Source: Pseudomonas viridiflava (GTDB taxonomy: Bacteria; Pseudomonadota; Gammaproteobacteria; Pseudomonadales; Pseudomonadaceae). Taken from it: DNA of 64,000 nt. The position numbers were made by a program, and so were the translations under genes. Where the stretch lies: NCBI RefSeq assembly GCF_900580865.1, contig NZ_UTBZ01000060.1, positions 186,001 through 250,000 of the forward strand, in the 5' to 3' direction. Shown here piece by piece: positions 1-8,272 of the stretch; the first letter of the stretch is position 1, and each line of letters begins with the position of its first letter. The notes below the pieces were generated by a model. That model ran no database searches. It was given only the letters and a program-made list of their open reading frames with translations, and was not told the DNA's origin.

Positions 1-355
1 GCATCGCCAGCTCGCAGCCGCCACCCAAGGCAAAACCGTTGACCGCGGCGATCACCGGTTTAGGGCAACGAGCGATGGCATCCCACAGGTATTCCGTGTG
101 ACGACTGTACATCTCGATCGGGCTGGCCTGAGCGAACTCGCGGATGTCGGCGCCGGCGACGAAACACTGTTCGCCGCCGGTGAGGACGATCGAACGCACC
201 CGCGCATCAACGGATAGCGCACGAAAGCTCTCGGCCAGTTGTTCGCGCACTGCGCTGTTAAGGGCGTTCTTTACTTCGGGCCGTTCAATACGTACGACAG
301 CGACGCCATCCTCGCGAATCTGTTCATGCACGACCGGTTCTGGTTGGGAGTTCAT
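1..355 (-). CDS. Enoyl-CoA hydratase/isomerase family protein (3' end cut by window edge)
   Basis: About 118 N-terminal residues are present, starting from the ATG at 355; the rest lies before the window. The reading frame shows a crotonase fold: an N-terminal beta strand region (VAVVRIERPEVKNALN), the oxyanion-hole motif FVAGADIREF and the second conserved loop NGFALGGGCELA. Crotonases hydrate or isomerise acyl-CoA double bonds. It is divergent from the IclR gene at 593 and a short palindrome lies just 19 bases upstream of its start, so it is probably controlled by that regulator together with the acyl-CoA dehydrogenase on the other side. The substrate cannot be told. Confidence 0.9.
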   Translation of the reverse strand, partial: MNSQPEPVVHEQIREDGVAVVRIERPEVKNALNSAVREQLAESFRALSVDARVRSIVLTGGEQCFVAGADIREFAQASPIEMYSRHTEYLWDAIARCPKPVIAAVNGFALGGGCELAM

Positions 356-373
356 AGCGACCTCTTATTATTG

Positions 374-388
374 TTTCGACAGGCGAAA
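374..388. promoter_or_regulatory. Palindromic operator candidate, copy 1 (ECH side)
   Basis: TTTCGACAGGCGAAA lies 19 bases upstream of the hydratase start. It matches 13 of 15 positions of the perfect palindrome at 535-549 in the same divergent intergenic region. A pair of matching inverted repeats between divergent genes next to an IclR regulator suggests its binding sites; this is inference. Confidence 0.5.
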
Positions 389-534
389 CTGAGTACCGTA
401 ATTTCAACCCATCATAGGGAGGCTTCCAATTCTCTGTAAACATAAAACACAGAAAATCTAACGAAGCCCAATGATTACTGGTTTTTATCCACCAACAAAA
501 AAGCCATTGGTATTTTTATCGCAAGCGAATACAA

Positions 535-549
535 TTTCGTCAGACGAAA
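535..549. promoter_or_regulatory. Palindromic operator candidate, copy 2 (IclR side)
   Basis: TTTCGTCAGACGAAA is a perfect 7-1-7 palindrome 43 bases upstream of the IclR start. With the copy at 374-388 it gives a shared consensus TTTCGNCAGRCGAAA. Likely the binding site of the adjacent IclR protein, giving autoregulation and control of the divergent hydratase. Confidence 0.55.
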
Positions 550-592
550 CTCTATTTTATTTTCTTGCATTTTTTTAAAGTGAGGTTCTACC

Positions 593-1459
593 ATGGCTCG
601 CATCAAGGCAGATCAGCAGGCAGCTGACACGACCAAGGGAGCGGATGAAATCGGGTTACTGAAGATGGGCATGCTCGACCCCGCCAGCGCACTGAGCGAC
701 GACGAAAACAGCGGCCAATTCGTGACGGCATTGGCACGCGGCCTGGAACTGATGAGGTGTTTCACCCCGCGCGACAACGTGCTGGGCAATCAGGATCTGG
801 CGCGCATGACCGGCCTGCCCAAACCGACCGTGACGCGACTGACCAATACGCTGATGCGTCTGGGCTGCCTCAAACGAGAAGTGCATTCGGGCAAGTATCA
901 GCTGGATGTCGGGGTGTTGGGTTTTGGCTACGCCATGTTGTCGAACCTGGCGATTCGCACGGTGGCCCATCCGTTGATGGAGGAGCTGGCGAACCACGCC
1001 CAGGCCGCCGTCGCCATGGCCTCTCGTGACCGCCTCCAAATGGTGTACCTGGATGTGGTCCAGGGCCAGGGCAACATGACCATGCGTCGTCAGATCGGCA
1101 GCTACTTGCCCCTTGCACAGAGTTCAGTAGGCCGTGCATGCCTGGCGGCCATGCCGGAAACCGAGCGGGAGTTTTTGCTCGATCACATTCGCCAGCGCGA
1201 ATCGGAGCAGTGGCCAGCCATCCGCAAAGGGCTGGACCGGGCATTCAGAGATTACGCCGACTACGGCTTCTGTCTGTCGATCGGTGAGTGGCATCGCGAC
1301 GTCAATTCCGTGGCCGTGCCGTTGGTGCACCCGCAATACGGGTTGCTGACGTTCAACTGCGGTGGGCCGAGTTTTCAACTGCCCCGCGAACAGCTCATGG
1401 ACGACATCGGGCCTCGCCTGATCAACATGGTTAATAACATCGGTGCCGCTGCTCGCTGA
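593..1459 (+). CDS. IclR family transcriptional regulator
   Basis: 288 aa. After a ~40-residue non-conserved N-terminal extension comes the IclR winged helix (about residues 42-105: FVTALARGLELMRCF, then the recognition region GLPKPTVTRLTNTL) and a C-terminal GAF-like effector domain (about 115-285). The phrase FVxALARGLELxxCF resembles PcaR/PcaU/PobR-type IclR proteins that control beta-ketoadipate pathway genes. The ATG at 593 is preceded by GTGAGG. It is divergent from the hydratase and is followed by acyl-CoA dehydrogenase and permease genes on the same strand; two matching palindromes in the upstream gap are probable targets. The effector is unknown. Confidence 0.92.
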   Translation: MARIKADQQAADTTKGADEIGLLKMGMLDPASALSDDENSGQFVTALARGLELMRCFTPRDNVLGNQDLARMTGLPKPTVTRLTNTLMRLGCLKREVHSGKYQLDVGVLGFGYAMLSNLAIRTVAHPLMEELANHAQAAVAMASRDRLQMVYLDVVQGQGNMTMRRQIGSYLPLAQSSVGRACLAAMPETEREFLLDHIRQRESEQWPAIRKGLDRAFRDYADYGFCLSIGEWHRDVNSVAVPLVHPQYGLLTFNCGGPSFQLPREQLMDDIGPRLINMVNNIGAAAR

Positions 1460-1519
1460 CGCAACGGAGTGACGGCGCCCCAATAAAGAACCGCTCGCCT
1501 GCGAGCGTTAGGAGCGCAC

Positions 1520-2674
1520 ATGATCCGTGATACCGAAACCCTGCAGATTCTTCTGGACTCACTTCGTCAGTTTGTCGGCGAAGTGCTGATCCCTCGGGAA
1601 AACGAGGTGGCCGACACCGATGCAATCCCCCAGGACATCGTTGAACAGATGCAAGCCATGGGTCTGTTTGGTCTGACACTGCCGGAAGAGTTTGGCGGGC
1701 TGGGTGTCACGATGGAGGAAGAGGTGAATATCGCCTTCGAGCTGGGACGTACATCCCCGGCGTTCCGCTCCTACATTGGCACCAACAATGGGATTGGCTC
1801 TATCGGCATTTTGCTGGATGGCACTGACGAGCAGAAACAGCGCTACCTGCCCAAACTTGCCAGTGGTGAATTGCTCAGTTCTTTCTGCCTGACCGAGCCG
1901 GATGCAGGTTCTGATGCAGCCTCACTCAAAACCAGCGCGGTGCGTGATTGCGATAGCTATATCCTCAATGGCACCAAACGCTTCATCACTAACGCGCCGC
2001 ATGCTGGCATATATACGGTTATGGCGCGTACCAGCACCGAGATCAAAGGTGCCGGCGGTATCAGCGCGTTTATTGTGGAGCACGGTACCCCGGGTGTTTC
2101 TCTGGGTAAACCCGACCACAAAATGGGCCACAAAGGGGCTCACACCTGTGACGTGATTTTCGAGAATGCGAGAGTCCCCGCGAGCCAGCTCATCGGTGGT
2201 ATCGAAGGTGTCGGTTTCAAGACCGCCATGAAGGTGCTCGACAAAGGGCGCCTGCATATCGCGGCACTGAGCGTCGGCGCTGCAGAACGTATGCTGGATG
2301 ATGCCTTGCGCTATGCATTGGAACGCAAACAGTTCGGCAAACCCATCGCCGAGTTCCAACTGATTCAGGCGATGCTTGCCGACAGCAAGGCAGAAATCTA
2401 CGCCAGTCGGTGCATGGTGCTGGACGCCGCGCGCAAGCGAGACGATGGCCATAACGTCAGCACCGAAGCCTCGTGCGCGAAAATGTTCTCCACCGAAATG
2501 TGCGGGCGTGTCGCCGACCGTTGCGTGCAAATCCACGGGGGCGCCGGTTACGTGAGCGAATACGCTATCGAACGCTTTTACCGTGATGTGCGCTTATTCC
2601 GGATCTACGAAGGCACCACCCAGATCCAGCAGATAGTCATTGCCCGAAACATGATCCGCGACGCTCAGAGCTAA
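1520..2674 (+). CDS. Acyl-CoA dehydrogenase
   Basis: 384 aa, normal family length. The N-terminal helical domain is followed by the FAD-contact segment LTEPDAGSDAASLKT (about residues 120-135), GTKRFITNAPHAG, and the C-terminal domain with IHGGAGY and the catalytic-base motif YEGTTQIQQIVIAR near the end. It would introduce a 2,3-double bond into an acyl-CoA and pass electrons to ETF. The start at 1520 has an AGGAG site 6 bases upstream. It lies 60 bases after the IclR gene and 59 bases before an AAHS permease, so it may be co-transcribed and may feed the hydratase encoded at the left edge. The acyl-CoA substrate is not apparent. Confidence 0.93.
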   Translation: MIRDTETLQILLDSLRQFVGEVLIPRENEVADTDAIPQDIVEQMQAMGLFGLTLPEEFGGLGVTMEEEVNIAFELGRTSPAFRSYIGTNNGIGSIGILLDGTDEQKQRYLPKLASGELLSSFCLTEPDAGSDAASLKTSAVRDCDSYILNGTKRFITNAPHAGIYTVMARTSTEIKGAGGISAFIVEHGTPGVSLGKPDHKMGHKGAHTCDVIFENARVPASQLIGGIEGVGFKTAMKVLDKGRLHIAALSVGAAERMLDDALRYALERKQFGKPIAEFQLIQAMLADSKAEIYASRCMVLDAARKRDDGHNVSTEASCAKMFSTEMCGRVADRCVQIHGGAGYVSEYAIERFYRDVRLFRIYEGTTQIQQIVIARNMIRDAQS

Positions 2675-2733
2675 GGCGAGAAACGCGCACCATTCGGGTC
2701 AAGTTCCCCTACAAATATAAAAAAGGTAACTCC

Positions 2734-4005
2734 ATGGACGCTGCTCAGGCGAGTGCGACCGCGCACGCCAAATCCGGTAACTGGGTGCTGGTATTCATTT
2801 TTTGCTTTCTCGGGTTGCTGATCGACGGCGCTGATCTGATGCTGCTTTCCTACAGCCTCAGCAGCCTCAAGTCTGAATTCGGCCTGACCAATGTCGAAGC
2901 CGGAAGCCTGGGTAGCTTTACCCTGGCCGGCATGGCTATCGGAGGTATTTATGGGGGCTGGGCCTGCGATCGCTTCGGGCGGGTGAAAACTGTTGTCTGG
3001 AGTATCGTATTGTTCTCCGTCGGCACCTCTATGCTGGGACTGACGCACAGCTATTGGCAATTTGCGGTCATTCGTTTTCTGGCTTCGCTTGGAATCGGCG
3101 CGTTGTACGTGGCTTGTAACACGCTGATGTCCGAATACGTCCCTACTCGCTACCGCACAACGGTGCTCGGCACGTTGCAAGCGGGTTGGTCGGTCGGCTA
3201 CATCGTTGCCACCCTGCTGGCCGGTTGGATGCTGCCAAGTCATGGCTGGCGTGCGCTTTTCTATGTCGCAATCATCCCGGTGGTGCTTGCAGTAGTAATG
3301 CAGCGCTTCGTGCCGGAGCCTCAAGCCTGGATCGACGCGCAAGCCGAGCGTGCTCGACAAAAACTCGCCGGCACACAGCGAGGGTCGATTGAAAAGCGTG
3401 AAGGCATGTTCAAACAGATTTTCGGTGAGCCTAAAGCTCGCCGGATGTTTATCTGCTGGGCACTGACTGCCGGATTTCTCCAGTTTGGCTACTACGGCGT
3501 GAACAACTGGATGCCGACTTATCTGGAGAGCGAATTAGGCATAGATCTCAAATCCATGACCGGTTATATGGTGGGAACCTACTCCGCAATGATTTTGGGC
3601 AAGATTCTTGCGGGCATGGCGGCAGACCGCATCGGGCGTCGAACCGTGTTTGCATTTGGCGCGCTAGGGACGGCAGGGTTTATACCGGTAATCGTACTGT
3701 TCCAAAGTCCGGAAAACATACTTTGGATGCTGGTCGTGTTCGGCTTTCTGTACGGTATTCCCTATGGTGTAAACGCCACGTACATGACCGAAAGTTTCGA
3801 GGCGAAATTACGCGGTTCTGCAGTGGGCGGCGCGTATAACATGGGCCGTTTAGGTGCGGCGGTCGCGCCTGCAGCTATTGGCTTCCTGGCTTCCCATGGT
3901 TCAATCGGCGTGGGTTTTATCGTGATGGGGGCTGCGTACTTTATTTGCGGGGTGATCCCGGCGTTATTCATCAGGGATAAGCAGTTCGATCCGCAAAAGC
4001 AATAG
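2734..4005 (+). CDS. MFS transporter, aromatic acid:H+ symporter (AAHS) type
   Basis: 423 aa with about 12 hydrophobic segments. TM1 carries the AAHS signature FLGLLIDGADLMLLSYSL (acidic residues inside TM1, typical of PcaK/BenK), and the loop 2-3 motif ACDRFGRVK fits the MFS signature; a second copy, ADRIGRRT, lies in the C-terminal half. It should import an aromatic or other organic acid through the inner membrane. Its place directly after the acyl-CoA dehydrogenase suggests it brings in the substrate of that pathway. A second AAHS protein lies at 8273-9643. Confidence 0.9.
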   Translation: MDAAQASATAHAKSGNWVLVFIFCFLGLLIDGADLMLLSYSLSSLKSEFGLTNVEAGSLGSFTLAGMAIGGIYGGWACDRFGRVKTVVWSIVLFSVGTSMLGLTHSYWQFAVIRFLASLGIGALYVACNTLMSEYVPTRYRTTVLGTLQAGWSVGYIVATLLAGWMLPSHGWRALFYVAIIPVVLAVVMQRFVPEPQAWIDAQAERARQKLAGTQRGSIEKREGMFKQIFGEPKARRMFICWALTAGFLQFGYYGVNNWMPTYLESELGIDLKSMTGYMVGTYSAMILGKILAGMAADRIGRRTVFAFGALGTAGFIPVIVLFQSPENILWMLVVFGFLYGIPYGVNATYMTESFEAKLRGSAVGGAYNMGRLGAAVAPAAIGFLASHGSIGVGFIVMGAAYFICGVIPALFIRDKQFDPQKQ

Positions 4006-4127
4006 CCTCTACTCAACCTCAGCAGCCTGGGGTATCCCTCGGTTCAACAGGCTGCTGTCAACTGCTGGCAAAGAGTTCTTCTACCCCCAGCAGTTACACG
4101 CGCATTGATCGCCAAACCTATTGTTAA

Positions 4128-4352
4128 TACCATCGCACGGATGTTATCGGTGACGATTACGGCGCTCAAACATCACCAGACATTTGCAGTCGAATCCTTA
4201 CCATTCGCGCGCGGATGCGTTCGCTAATCGCACGACATCGCCTGCTCGAACACCCTCCTTTACTCATTGTTTGGCACGCTACGCATATCGCTGCAGGCGC
4301 CGCCAGCCCTGCGGTTCGCATGCTGATTGATCTGTTCAATCAAGATGAATAA
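4128..4352 (+). pseudogene. Open frame without proper start, possible LysR C-terminal relic
   Basis: The 359-base gap 4006-4364 holds no intact gene. An open frame from about 4128 to the TAA at 4352 ends in PPLLIVWHATH...SPAVRMLIDLF, which resembles the last part of LysR effector domains (the 'SPAVRxLIDxL' tail). A stop lies immediately upstream (4125-4127) and no helix-turn-helix is found before it. It ends 12 bases before the CoA-transferase start. If real, it is the eroded remnant of a regulator that once controlled the CoA-transferase genes; the assignment is weak. Confidence 0.3.
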
Positions 4353-4364
4353 CAGGAGAACGAC

Positions 4365-5057
4365 TTGATCAACAAAACCTTTGAATCCATCGCGGCAGCG
4401 CTTGATGGAATAGCCGATGGTTCGACCATCATGGTCGGTGGTTTTGGTACCGCCGGCATGCCATCCGAGCTTGTGGATGGTGTTATCGCCTCGGGCGCCC
4501 GCGACCTGACCATCATCAGCAACAATGCCGGTAACGGTGAAATCGGTCTTGCCGCCTTACTCAAGGCTGGGCGGGTTGCCAAGGTCATCTGTTCGTTTCC
4601 ACGCCAATCCGATTCCTATGTATTCGACGAACTCTACCTGGCAGGAAAAGTACAACTTGAAGTCGTCCCGCAAGGCAATCTGGCCGAGCGTATCCGCGCG
4701 GCCGGTTCTGGAATCGGGGCGTTCTATTCGCCAACCGGCTATGGCACGTTGCTGGCCGAAGGCAAGGAGACTCGGGTGATCGACGGTCGCAATTACGTAC
4801 TGGAGATGCCTCTGCGCGCCGATGTGGCACTGATCAAGGCAGAGAAAGGAGACCGCTGGGGCAACCTCACCTATCGCAAGGCTGCACGCAATTTTGGGCC
4901 GATCATGGCCATGGCAGCGACGACCGCCATCGCTCAGGTCAACCAGATCGTCGAGTTGGGCGAGCTGGACCCCGAGCACATTGTCACACCGGGGATCTTC
5001 GTTCAGCGCGTGGTCGCCGTGCCGCTCGCCCGTCTTGCTAAAACCAACGTCAATTGA
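4365..5057 (+). CDS. pcaI: 3-oxoacid (3-oxoadipate) CoA-transferase subunit A
   Basis: 230 aa. The sequence is close to Pseudomonas PcaI along its whole length as remembered: TIMVGGFGTAGMP near the N-terminus, TIISNNAGNGEIGL, FPRQSDSYVFDELY and GDRWGNLTYRKAARNFGP. PcaIJ moves CoA from succinyl-CoA to 3-oxoadipate, the penultimate step of the beta-ketoadipate pathway into which catBCA (13.8-16.3 kb) also feeds. The start is a TTG at 4365, preceded by AGGAG; no ATG gives a comparable protein. It overlaps the next gene's upstream region closely (8 bases between stop and ATG). An acetoacetate-type specificity cannot be excluded from sequence alone. Confidence 0.88.
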   Translation: MINKTFESIAAALDGIADGSTIMVGGFGTAGMPSELVDGVIASGARDLTIISNNAGNGEIGLAALLKAGRVAKVICSFPRQSDSYVFDELYLAGKVQLEVVPQGNLAERIRAAGSGIGAFYSPTGYGTLLAEGKETRVIDGRNYVLEMPLRADVALIKAEKGDRWGNLTYRKAARNFGPIMAMAATTAIAQVNQIVELGELDPEHIVTPGIFVQRVVAVPLARLAKTNVN

Positions 5058-5065
5058 GGTTCGCC

Positions 5066-5707
5066 ATGACAGCTATGAATAAACTTTCGCGTAGCGAAAT
5101 GGCCCAGCGTGTGGCCGACGATATTCTTGAAGGCTCTTACGTGAACCTCGGCATCGGCGTGCCGACGCTGGTGGCCAATTATCTGGGTGACAAGGAAGTG
5201 TTCCTGCACAGTGAAAACGGTGTGTTGGGCATGGGCCCGAGTCCTGCGCCGGGTGAGGAAGACGATGATCTGATCAATGCCGGCAAGCAACACGTGACAC
5301 TGTTGGCCGGTGGTGCCTACTTTCATCACGCCGATTCGTTCTCGATGATGCGCGGTGGGCACATCGATATTGCCGTTCTGGGCGCCTTTCAGGTCTCGGT
5401 CAATGGTGACCTGGCCAACTGGCACACCGGTGCTGAAGGTTCCATCCCGGCAGTGGGCGGCGCCATGGACCTCGCGACTGGCGCACGCCAAGTGTTCGTC
5501 ATGATGGATCACCTGACCAAGACAGGCGAAAGCAAGTTGGTGCCGCAATGCACCTACCCGCTGACCGGCATTGGCTGTGTGACGCGGATTTATACTGACT
5601 TGGCCATCCTCGACGTGACGCCAGAGGGCTTGAAGGTCAGGGAGATTCTGGCCGATATCAGCTTTGAAGATCTGCAATCGCTCAGTGGCGTGCCGCTGAT
5701 CAAGTGA
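5066..5707 (+). CDS. pcaJ: 3-oxoacid (3-oxoadipate) CoA-transferase subunit B
   Basis: 213 aa from the ATG at 5066, the same length as Pseudomonas PcaJ; a longer frame from a TTG at 5054 would overlap the pcaI stop and is less likely. The family I CoA-transferase active-site motif SENGVLGMGP is present, with the catalytic Glu at residue 50. NLGIGVPTLVANYL precedes it and the C-terminal half has the expected GGAMDLA and HLTKTGESKLV motifs. It forms the heteromeric enzyme with the preceding subunit. No other pca genes are next to it, which is unusual since thiolase PcaF is often adjacent. Confidence 0.9.
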   Translation: MTAMNKLSRSEMAQRVADDILEGSYVNLGIGVPTLVANYLGDKEVFLHSENGVLGMGPSPAPGEEDDDLINAGKQHVTLLAGGAYFHHADSFSMMRGGHIDIAVLGAFQVSVNGDLANWHTGAEGSIPAVGGAMDLATGARQVFVMMDHLTKTGESKLVPQCTYPLTGIGCVTRIYTDLAILDVTPEGLKVREILADISFEDLQSLSGVPLIK

Positions 5708-5800
5708 CAGGGCTTCAACCCTGCGCCGGACAGCGTTATGCACTGTTCGGCGACTGATACTCACGCTTCACCTCCACACCGCATTAACCAGCCACTGAAA

Positions 5801-5825
5801 ATATAGTTGAATAATTCAACTATAT
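5801..5825. promoter_or_regulatory. Perfect 25-bp palindrome, probable MarR operator
   Basis: ATATAGTTGAAT-A-ATTCAACTATAT is a perfect inverted repeat with 12-base arms, centred 46 bases upstream of the MarR start. MarR dimers bind palindromes of this size, normally over their own promoter. It probably controls the MarR, amidohydrolase and TRIC genes that follow. Confidence 0.7.
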
Positions 5826-5858
5826 CTCTATACTTCAGCCATACGACTGGAGCCCGCC

Positions 5859-6287
5859 ATGTATTCCGACTTTCTGAATTTCAAGCTTGATATGGCCAGT
5901 GCCCTGCTGATGGAACGGGCGAATACCGTCTACCTTCAGCACTGGGATCTGGATGTCCGTGGATTGCGGGTTCTGCGCTTGATTCAGGCCTGCCCTGATA
6001 TCACCCCGAAAGAAGTTTCAGCACGGGCCTTGCTGGAAAAGACACTGCTCTCCAAGACTCTGGCACTGCTCGAATCGCGGAATCTGATATCGCGCTCCCC
6101 TCACCCGGTCGACCGTCGTAGCGTTGGATTGCGTACCACTGCCGCGGGCTCGCAGATCGCTGACGACTCCACTGTCGTCGGCTCCGAACTTGAAGATCAA
6201 CTGGTCTCTGCGCTCTCGCCCAAAGAGCGCGCGGCACTGGATAGTCTGCTTTCAAAACTGATGGAAAGCTTGCTTCCGCCTTCCTGA
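5859..6287 (+). CDS. MarR family transcriptional regulator
   Basis: 142 aa. The central winged helix (about residues 35-100) contains the recognition helix region ARALLEKTLLSKTLALLESRNLISR and the wing DRRSVGLRTTAAG, in which the D-R-R is the conserved wing tip of MarR proteins. It presumably represses its own operon until a small aromatic or acyl ligand binds. A perfect 25-bp palindrome lies directly upstream. The M20 amidohydrolase gene starts 52 bases downstream on the same strand with its own AGGAG site, so one transcript is likely. Confidence 0.9.
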   Translation: MYSDFLNFKLDMASALLMERANTVYLQHWDLDVRGLRVLRLIQACPDITPKEVSARALLEKTLLSKTLALLESRNLISRSPHPVDRRSVGLRTTAAGSQIADDSTVVGSELEDQLVSALSPKERAALDSLLSKLMESLLPPS

Positions 6288-6339
6288 CACCACCTCTCTC
6301 CCCTCTTTTTTCTACCCTCTTTTACATAAGGAGTACCCC

Positions 6340-7596
6340 ATGTCGTCCCTGAAAAAGTTGATTCCGGATCTTGATGCCTTGTTGCCTGAACTGGAGGACG
6401 TCTACAAGGACTTGCACCGTCATCCTGAACTGTCGATGTACGAGTATCGCACCGCGAAAATCGCCGCCGACTACCTGGAGCGTTATGGGTACGAGGTGAC
6501 GCGCGAAATCGGCGTGACCGGTGTTGTCGGTGTGTTGCGTAACGGTGACGGTCCGGTGGTCATGTTGCGCGCTGACATGGACGCACTGCCTATGGCCGAG
6601 GCTACAGGCCTGCCCTATGCGAGCGATGTGGTCACCCGCGACGAAGATGGTGTTGAGGTTTCTGTTTGCCACTCCTGTGGACATGACATGCACGTCACCT
6701 GGCTGATGGGCGTGGCTCGGGTTCTGTCCGAGAATCGCAGCACTTGGAGCGGGACGCTTTTGGCTGTTTTCCAGCCGGGCGAAGAAGTGGGTGTCGGCGC
6801 GCAGAGCATGATCGACGACGGCATGCTCGATCGCTTCCCCAAGCCGGACATCATTCTGGGTCAGCATGTCATGGTGGGGGCAGCCGGCACTGTGGGTCAC
6901 CGCAGCGGCACGATCCTTTCGGCAGGTGACAGCCTGAAAATCAAGATGTTCGGGCGCGGAGCTCATGGCTCTCAGCCACAGACGTCGGTTGACCCGGTGA
7001 TCATGGCGGCATCCACCGTGCTGCGCCTGCAGACCATTGTCTCGAGAGAAGTCTCCCCGCTCGATCAGGCCGTGCTGACGGTCGGCTCGCTGCAAGCGGG
7101 CACCAAGGAAAACATCATCCCGGACAATGCCACGTTGAAACTCAACATGCGCACCTACGACGAAGACGTACGCGAGCACATGCTGGGTGCGATCAAACGC
7201 ATCTGCTGCGCTGAATGCTCAGCCTCCAACGCACCGCGCGATCCCGAGATCACCACCATCAACCGCTATCCGTTGACGGTCAATGATGCGCGCGCATCCA
7301 GCCGTTTGGCTGATGCCTTTGGCGCCTGGTTTGGCGACAGAGCTTATGAAACGGCACCGGCCGCTGCGAGTGAAGATTTCAGTGTATTCGGCCGCGCGTG
7401 GAAGGTGCCCTACGTGTTCTGGTTCGTGGGTTGCACAGATCCGCAGATCTACGAACAGGCCAAAGCCACGGGAAAAATCAACAGCATCCCGAGCAATCAC
7501 TCGCCGCAGTTCGCGCCTTTGCTGCACCCGACATTGCGTACCGGGCTCGAATCGATGCTTTGCGCAGCATTCGCATGGTTCGGCAACGCTGAGTAA
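6340..7596 (+). CDS. M20 family amidohydrolase (hippurate hydrolase-like)
   Basis: 418 aa, M20D carboxypeptidase/amidohydrolase fold. Metal-binding motifs are visible: LRADMDALPM (about residues 72-81), CHSCGHDMH, the catalytic FQPGEEVGVGAQ and the late ASEDFSVFG. Between them lies the lid/dimerisation domain beginning FGRGAHGSQPQ. Such enzymes hydrolyse N-acyl amino acids (hippurate, indole-acetyl amino acids) or aminoacyl amides; benzoylglycine cleavage would give benzoate and glycine. It follows a MarR gene by 52 bases and is followed after 6 bases by a TRIC protein, so the three probably form an operon. It is a different paralogue from the 25338-26516 enzyme. The exact acyl-amino acid is unknown. 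Confidence 0.88.
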   Translation: MSSLKKLIPDLDALLPELEDVYKDLHRHPELSMYEYRTAKIAADYLERYGYEVTREIGVTGVVGVLRNGDGPVVMLRADMDALPMAEATGLPYASDVVTRDEDGVEVSVCHSCGHDMHVTWLMGVARVLSENRSTWSGTLLAVFQPGEEVGVGAQSMIDDGMLDRFPKPDIILGQHVMVGAAGTVGHRSGTILSAGDSLKIKMFGRGAHGSQPQTSVDPVIMAASTVLRLQTIVSREVSPLDQAVLTVGSLQAGTKENIIPDNATLKLNMRTYDEDVREHMLGAIKRICCAECSASNAPRDPEITTINRYPLTVNDARASSRLADAFGAWFGDRAYETAPAAASEDFSVFGRAWKVPYVFWFVGCTDPQIYEQAKATGKINSIPSNHSPQFAPLLHPTLRTGLESMLCAAFAWFGNAE

Positions 7597-7602
7597 CCAG
7601 GC

Positions 7603-8247
7603 ATGGACACCCACCTGATCTACACCGTCATTGACCTGCTCGGCACGTTTGCATTTGGCGTGAGCGGTGCTATTGCCGCACGGCAGCAGCGCCTTGATCT
7701 GTTTGGCATTGCGACCATCACGTTCATCGTTGCCTGTGGTGGCGGGATTCTGCGGGATCTGTGTCTCGGCACACTGCCGCCGGCCGGGCTGTCGAGTTGG
7801 CGCTACCTGATCGTGTCGCTGCTCGCTTCAGCGTGGGTGGTGTGTGCTTACCCGATGGTGTGTCGAATGAAATCCCCCGTGCAATTGTTCGATTCCATTG
7901 GCCTCGGGTTATTCGCGGTGGCAGGCGCAAAGAAGGCACTGACCGTCCACGCCGGTGCCGAGGTTGCGATATTGCTGGGGATGGTCAGCGCTGTCGGGGG
8001 CGGTGTGCTCAGGGATGTTTTGCTGTCGCGTGTGCCCAGCATTTTGCAGCGGGAAATCTACGCGTCTGCCGCGTTGGCTGGGGCAGGTGTTGAAGTTTTG
8101 CTGAGTTACAACGGCGCCGATTCCGTGATGGTCTCGTGGCTGACCGCAGCAGGATGCACCCTGCTGCGGCTGGCGTCATTGCACTACGGTTGGCGGCTGC
8201 CATCCACCGACGATGAATCTGAAAATCGCCCGGACAGTACTCATTAG
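7603..8247 (+). CDS. TRIC/UPF0126 family membrane protein (possible glycine transporter)
   Basis: 214 aa with two copies of the UPF0126 repeat, each with the glycine-rich motif: CGGGILRDLCLG in the first half and VGGGVLRDVLLS in the second, and about seven membrane segments. The family includes trimeric cation channels and YicG-type proteins linked with glycine movement. It starts 6 bases after the amidohydrolase stop. If that enzyme releases glycine from acyl-glycines, a glycine channel would fit, but this is inference. The gene is convergent with the permease at 8273 with only 25 bases between them. Confidence 0.85.
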   Translation: MDTHLIYTVIDLLGTFAFGVSGAIAARQQRLDLFGIATITFIVACGGGILRDLCLGTLPPAGLSSWRYLIVSLLASAWVVCAYPMVCRMKSPVQLFDSIGLGLFAVAGAKKALTVHAGAEVAILLGMVSAVGGGVLRDVLLSRVPSILQREIYASAALAGAGVEVLLSYNGADSVMVSWLTAAGCTLLRLASLHYGWRLPSTDDESENRPDSTH

Positions 8248-8272
8248 GCCCGGTGCGAACCGGACTCGATGC

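Noticed and set aside
656..1039. Long open frames opposite or overlapping IclR, cat and xyl genes, for example 656-1039, 1922-2536, 14096-14953 and 57449-58852
   Set aside because: They lie antisense to well-recognised genes in G+C-rich DNA, lack known domains and follow from codon bias at third positions.
5708..5760. Hairpins after pcaJ as a terminator
   Set aside because: Short stems (CAGGG...CCCTG and GCCG.ACAG...CTGT.CGGC) but no T-run follows.
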